From positions 1 to 64,000 of the forward strand of contig RFPP01000006.1 in NCBI GenBank assembly GCA_009926065.1: a stretch of DNA of 64,000 bases. Reading direction: 5' to 3'. Below the pieces are notes generated by a model, which worked only from the letters and a program-made list of their open reading frames with translations, was not told the origin of the DNA and did not search any database. Shown piece by piece: positions 59,951 to 64,000 of this stretch (the stretch's first letter is position 1; every line of letters starts with the position of its first letter). The translations under genes were made by a program, and so were the position numbers. The stretch comes from Flavobacteriaceae bacterium. Its GTDB lineage: Bacteria; Bacteroidota; Bacteroidia; Flavobacteriales; Flavobacteriaceae.

Positions 59951-60490
59951 TTGGAAGAGAAAGAATTCATATCAAATTTATTAAATCCACAAACTCAAAA
60001 CAGTGCTTTTGAAAAGTTAGTTTCCGATTATAAGCGTCCGCTTTATAATCATATCAGAAATATAGTTTTAAATCATGATGATGCTAATGATGTATTACAA
60101 AATACATTTATCAAAGTATTTAAAAATTTGAATAATTTTAAAGGTGAAAGCAAATTGTATTCTTGGATTTATAGAATTGCTACTAATGAATCGATCACTT
60201 TTATTAAACAAAAAGCAAAGTTAACTGGTTTTTTGGAAAGCGATTTAAAAATAAAAATAGTAGAAAATCTTGAATCCGACACTTATTTTGATGGAAATGA
60301 GATACAAATTAAATTACAAAAAGCAATTCTAACTCTTCCAGAAAAGCAGCAAATAGTTTTTAAAATGCGTTATTTTGAAGAAATTAAATATGATGAAATG
60401 TCATCTATTTTAGGAACTTCGGTTGGGGCATTAAAATCATCTTATCATCATGCTGTGAAAAAAATTGAAAATTTAATGAATAAAGATTAA
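59951..60490 (+). CDS. RNA polymerase sigma factor, ECF/sigma-70 family (TTG start)
   Basis: HDDANDVLQNTFIKVFKNLNNFKGESKLYSWIYRIATNESI, region 4 LPEKQQIVFKMRYFEEIKYDEMSSILGTSVGALKSSYHHAVKKI. Confidence 0.93.
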   Translation: MEEKEFISNLLNPQTQNSAFEKLVSDYKRPLYNHIRNIVLNHDDANDVLQNTFIKVFKNLNNFKGESKLYSWIYRIATNESITFIKQKAKLTGFLESDLKIKIVENLESDTYFDGNEIQIKLQKAILTLPEKQQIVFKMRYFEEIKYDEMSSILGTSVGALKSSYHHAVKKIENLMNKD

Positions 60491-60514
60491 ACTATAAATA
60501 AATTTAATTGTCTA

Positions 60515-60931
60515 ATGGGTATGGAAGAATTTAAAATAAATGACAAAAATAAATTAACTTCGGGTTTTATTACACCCGAGGGATATTTTGACAATTTTTC
60601 AATAGATATAAATAACAATGAAAGTCAACCAGAAACTGACAAAAAAGTTATTTTTATAAATTCTAAAAGATGGATATCAACAGTAGCTGCAGCATTAATA
60701 GTGGTTTTATCAGTTACAATATATTTCAAAATAGTCACTGAAAATACTGGTGATTATTCTAAAATTGAAAATTATATCACTAATCATTCTGAAATCAGTC
60801 AATATGATTTAATTAATTTATTAGATCAAAAAGATATAGAAAATCTTGGTGTTGAATTAAATTCTAACAGTACAAAAATTGAAGAAGAATTTGTGAATAC
60901 TAACGAAATTGAAAATTATATAATCGATTAA
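60515..60931 (+). CDS. putative membrane anti-sigma factor
   Basis: TPEGYFDNF motif, single TM WISTVAAALIVVLSVTIYF, directly downstream of the sigma gene. Confidence 0.7.
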   Translation: MGMEEFKINDKNKLTSGFITPEGYFDNFSIDINNNESQPETDKKVIFINSKRWISTVAAALIVVLSVTIYFKIVTENTGDYSKIENYITNHSEISQYDLINLLDQKDIENLGVELNSNSTKIEEEFVNTNEIENYIID

Positions 60932-60941
60932 TAAATTAAAA

Positions 60942-61400
60942 ATGAAAAATATAAACTATCTAATTACTGTTCTGTTTTTTTTAACTTATGGACTATTTGC
61001 TCAAGGAAAAGTACTTTTAGAAAAAAAAGAAGAAATATTTGCATTGAAAGTTGCGTTTATTACTAATAAACTACCATTAACAAGTAGTGAAGCTGAAAAA
61101 TTTTGGCCAATTTACAATGCTTTTGAAGATAAACAATTTGAGTTAAAGCATGAAAAATCAATGGTTATCTTAAAAAAAATGGACAATGAAACGTTGAACA
61201 AAATGTCAGAAAAAGAAGCCGGATTATTATTATCAAAAATGGAAGCTAATGAAGACGAAATAATCCAAATGCGTAAAAAATTATTTATTAGTTTAAAACC
61301 TATATTAAGTCAAGTTAAATTGTTAAAACTAAAAAAAGCTGAAGAAGAATTTAATAGAAGATTATTATTTCAATATATGAAAAAAGGTTCCAGAAATTAA
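60942..61400 (+). CDS. periplasmic helical protein, putative sensor of the ECF module
   Basis: Signal peptide, KVAFITNKLPLTSSEAEKFWPIYNAFEDKQFELKHEK helical Spy/LTXXQ-like pattern. Confidence 0.7.
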   Translation: MKNINYLITVLFFLTYGLFAQGKVLLEKKEEIFALKVAFITNKLPLTSSEAEKFWPIYNAFEDKQFELKHEKSMVILKKMDNETLNKMSEKEAGLLLSKMEANEDEIIQMRKKLFISLKPILSQVKLLKLKKAEEEFNRRLLFQYMKKGSRN

Positions 61401-61416
61401 TAGAAATTATATATTA

Positions 61417-62025
61417 TTAATATTCAAAATGAAAAGGTTCAACCATTATTTTTTCAACAATTGCATCTATTCTTTCTGAAAAATAATCTGAAAAAATCAA
61501 TCTTTGTGTTTTAATTATACTATTGGAAATTCTTACTATTTTAGTATCATGACGTAATTTCAAAATGGTATCCGCGTCATCTATAACAAACATTTTTAAG
61601 CGATTTACATTATAACCTGCTGTTGAAAACATATTGCTTAATCTGTTTGGGGTTCCAATTAGAACATCAATTCCAGTAGATATATAGTTTTTATCATATT
61701 CTAGATCTCCTTTATCGTGAACCCCATATACTCTTAAATTTGTTTTACTTCCAAATTGCTCGAATAATTTTTGCATTTCCATTACCTTCTCTTTGTCTTC
61801 CACAATAATCAAAGCCCTTGGTGACTCCTCACCTTCGCATACTAATTGTTGTATCACATTTATAACAATACTAGTTGATTTTCCAGAACCTTTAGGAGAA
61901 ATGATTAAACAATCAGCACCACTTTTAATGGTTGAAAAAGTTTCTACTTGCATTTCATTGGCTTCGGTAAAACCTAATTCAACTAAAGCTTCTTGTAAGT
62001 TATTGTTAATTTTTTTAAGTTTCAT
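61417..62025 (-). CDS. DEAD/DEAH-box helicase-like protein (single RecA-like domain)
   Basis: Q-motif region ELGFTEANEMQVETF, Walker A SPKGSGKST, TPNRLSNMF, VIDDAD; only 202 aa. Confidence 0.85.
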   Translation of the reverse strand: MKLKKINNNLQEALVELGFTEANEMQVETFSTIKSGADCLIISPKGSGKSTSIVINVIQQLVCEGEESPRALIIVEDKEKVMEMQKLFEQFGSKTNLRVYGVHDKGDLEYDKNYISTGIDVLIGTPNRLSNMFSTAGYNVNRLKMFVIDDADTILKLRHDTKIVRISNSIIKTQRLIFSDYFSERIDAIVEKIMVEPFHFEY

Positions 62026-62054
62026 ACAATCTTTAAGGATGTCATTTTTTTTGA

Positions 62055-63218
62055 CTATTTACTTGCAAATAAATGAATATCTGTTTCGGAAATTTCATTT
62101 CCGCTAAGTATTATTAATCTTTCTACTATATTTCTTAATTCACGAATATTACCTGTCCAATCATATTGTTGTAATAACTTTATTGCATCTTCAGAAAATG
62201 ATTTGGGAGCTATTCCTTGTTCCAAAGCAATTTTTTCGGTAAAATATTTAATTAAAATAGGGATGTCGTCTCTTCTTTCGTTCAATCCTGGTACTTTTAT
62301 TAAAATTACTGCCAAACGATGATATAAATCTTCCCTAAAACGACCTTTTTCAATTTCTATTTTTAAATCTTTATTGGTTGCCGCAATTACACGAACATCC
62401 ACTTTGATATCTTTATCAGCACCTACTCTAGTAACCACATTTTCTTGTAAAGCTCTTAAAACTTTGGCTTGAGCAGATAAACTCATATCTCCAATTTCAT
62501 CTAAAAATAATGTTCCTTTGTCGGCAGCTTCAAATTTACCAGCTCTATCTTTAATTGCAGATGTAAAGGCTCCTTTTACATGACCAAACAGTTCACTTTC
62601 AATTAATTCAGAGGGAATTGCAGCACAATTAACTTCAATTAATGGAAAATTAGCACGATCACTTTTTTCATGTAATTGATGAGCAACTAATTCTTTTCCT
62701 GTCCCATTTGGACCTGTAATTAAAACTCGTGCTTCCGTTTTTGCCACCTTATCAATCATACTTTTGATATGTTTTATGGCATCACTTTCACCAATAATTT
62801 CATAGTTTTTACTTACAATTTTTTTAAGAATTTTATTTTCAACTACTAATTGTTTTTTATCCAAAGCATTTCGAACTGTATTTAATAGTCGATTAAGATC
62901 CGGCGGTTTAGAAACATAATCAAAAGCTCCCAATCTCATCGTTTGGATTGCTGTTTCCATGTCGCCATGGCCTGAAATCATTACTATTGGAATTTCTGAT
63001 TTTAGTTTTTTTACCGCTTGAAGTAATTCAACACCATCCATTTTGGGCATTTTAATATCACATAAAACCAAATCATAATCGTTTTGAGTTATCTTTTCAA
63101 AACCAATACTTCCATCTTCCGCTTCTTCAACTTGATACGTATCGTTTTCTTCAGTCAGAATTTTGGTTAAAACTCTTCTTATTGATACTTCATCTTCAAT
63201 AATTAATATTTTGCTCAT
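62055..63218 (-). CDS. sigma-54-dependent response regulator (NtrC family)
   Basis: Receiver domain ILIIEDEVSIRRVL...DIKMPKMDG, AAA+ GPNGTGKE, ELFGHVKGAFTSA, DWTGNIRELRNIVERL. Confidence 0.94.
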   Translation of the reverse strand: MSKILIIEDEVSIRRVLTKILTEENDTYQVEEAEDGSIGFEKITQNDYDLVLCDIKMPKMDGVELLQAVKKLKSEIPIVMISGHGDMETAIQTMRLGAFDYVSKPPDLNRLLNTVRNALDKKQLVVENKILKKIVSKNYEIIGESDAIKHIKSMIDKVAKTEARVLITGPNGTGKELVAHQLHEKSDRANFPLIEVNCAAIPSELIESELFGHVKGAFTSAIKDRAGKFEAADKGTLFLDEIGDMSLSAQAKVLRALQENVVTRVGADKDIKVDVRVIAATNKDLKIEIEKGRFREDLYHRLAVILIKVPGLNERRDDIPILIKYFTEKIALEQGIAPKSFSEDAIKLLQQYDWTGNIRELRNIVERLIILSGNEISETDIHLFASK

Positions 63219-63236
63219 ATTATTTTGGTTATCAAA

Positions 63237-64000
63237 TTAGTATTTTAACCATTTGTACAATTCCTTCCAAGTTGGTTTTTTTCCATACATCAATATTCCA
63301 ACTCGATATATTTTGGAGGCAAACCAAACCACCAAAATGAAGGTTCCAAAAAGAATTATTATTGAAAATAATATTTGCCACCAAGGCACACCAAAAGGAA
63401 TTCTCATTAGCATAACTATTGGAGAAGTTAGGGGAATCATTGAAAAAACCGTTGCTATAGTGCCATGAGGATCATTCATAACTGTAAAAAAACCGATATA
63501 AACCCCTAAAATTAATGGTAATATTATAGGCAATAAAAATTGTTGAGAGTCAGTTTCATTATCAACGGCAGCTCCTATTGCTGCGTAAAATGAACTATAT
63601 AAAAAATAACCTCCTATAAAGTAAATTACAAAACAAATTAGCAATTCAGCAATTGGTAAATTAATTAACTCATTGAAATACAATTGTCCCATAGAACCTA
63701 ATTCTTGCTGGGCATTATTAAGCATTTCTGGGGGAATATTCGATGTAGGGGTTGAATTTACTCCCAAAAACAATGAAACAGATAATAATAAAGTCAGTCC
63801 AACAAGTGTCCAAATAAAGAATTGTAAAATTCCAGCTAGTGAGGTTCCAATAATTTTTCCCATCATTAATTGAAAAGGTTTTACTGAAGAGATGATAATT
63901 TCAATAATTCTATTTGTTTTTTCTTCTATTACGCTTCGCATTACCATATTCCCATAGATGACTATAAACATCATTATTAGATAACCAAAAGCACCTCCTA
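63237..64000 (-). CDS. ABC transporter permease (NatB-like), 5' end outside window
   Basis: RSVIEEKTNRIIEIIISSVKPFQLMMGKIIGTSLAGILQF; frame remains open beyond the ATG at 63974 to the window edge. Confidence 0.85.
   Translation of the reverse strand, partial: GGAFGYLIMMFIVIYGNMVMRSVIEEKTNRIIEIIISSVKPFQLMMGKIIGTSLAGILQFFIWTLVGLTLLLSVSLFLGVNSTPTSNIPPEMLNNAQQELGSMGQLYFNELINLPIAELLICFVIYFIGGYFLYSSFYAAIGAAVDNETDSQQFLLPIILPLILGVYIGFFTVMNDPHGTIATVFSMIPLTSPIVMLMRIPFGVPWWQILFSIIILFGTFILVVWFASKIYRVGILMYGKKPTWKELYKWLKY

Noticed and set aside
1-64000. CRISPR array, tRNA/rRNA genes, prophage or transposase genes
   Set aside because: No regularly spaced direct repeats, no recognisable tRNA cloverleaf or rRNA sequence, and no integrase, transposase or phage structural ORFs in the track.

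Overview
This is an AT-rich Bacteroidota chromosome window, most likely Flavobacterium or a close relative. The evidence is Flavobacterium-like gene order, TAnnTTTG-type promoters and typical protein families. It carries about 65 densely packed genes, mostly housekeeping. These include birA, rsfS, ftsH, cdsA/psd, murQ, msrA, rlmD, valS, serA/serC, ychF, parE/parC, purL, a fatty-acid beta-oxidation operon (fadD; marR-hadh-fadA-acdh), a carbonic anhydrase/SulP pair, oxyR, ilvE, an ECF sigma module and an NtrC-type regulator. Both window ends cut through genes. I saw no rRNA, tRNA, CRISPR array, prophage or transposase. The most interesting non-routine signals are: (1) a four-helix-bundle (S23/IVP-like) gene inside the beta-oxidation operon, bracketed by about 26-bp imperfect inverted repeats, with a further solo copy upstream of fadA; (2) a set of dispersed palindromic intergenic elements at 10861, 12692, 31211 and 39896, whose conserved framework encloses a variable hairpin and, in one pair, shows a compensatory base change; (3) a palindromic operator candidate at the marR promoter; and several smaller protein-level oddities (LETM1-like protein, helicase with only one RecA domain, LuxC-like reductase cluster). 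All calls come from reading the sequence and recognising families; no database search was run.
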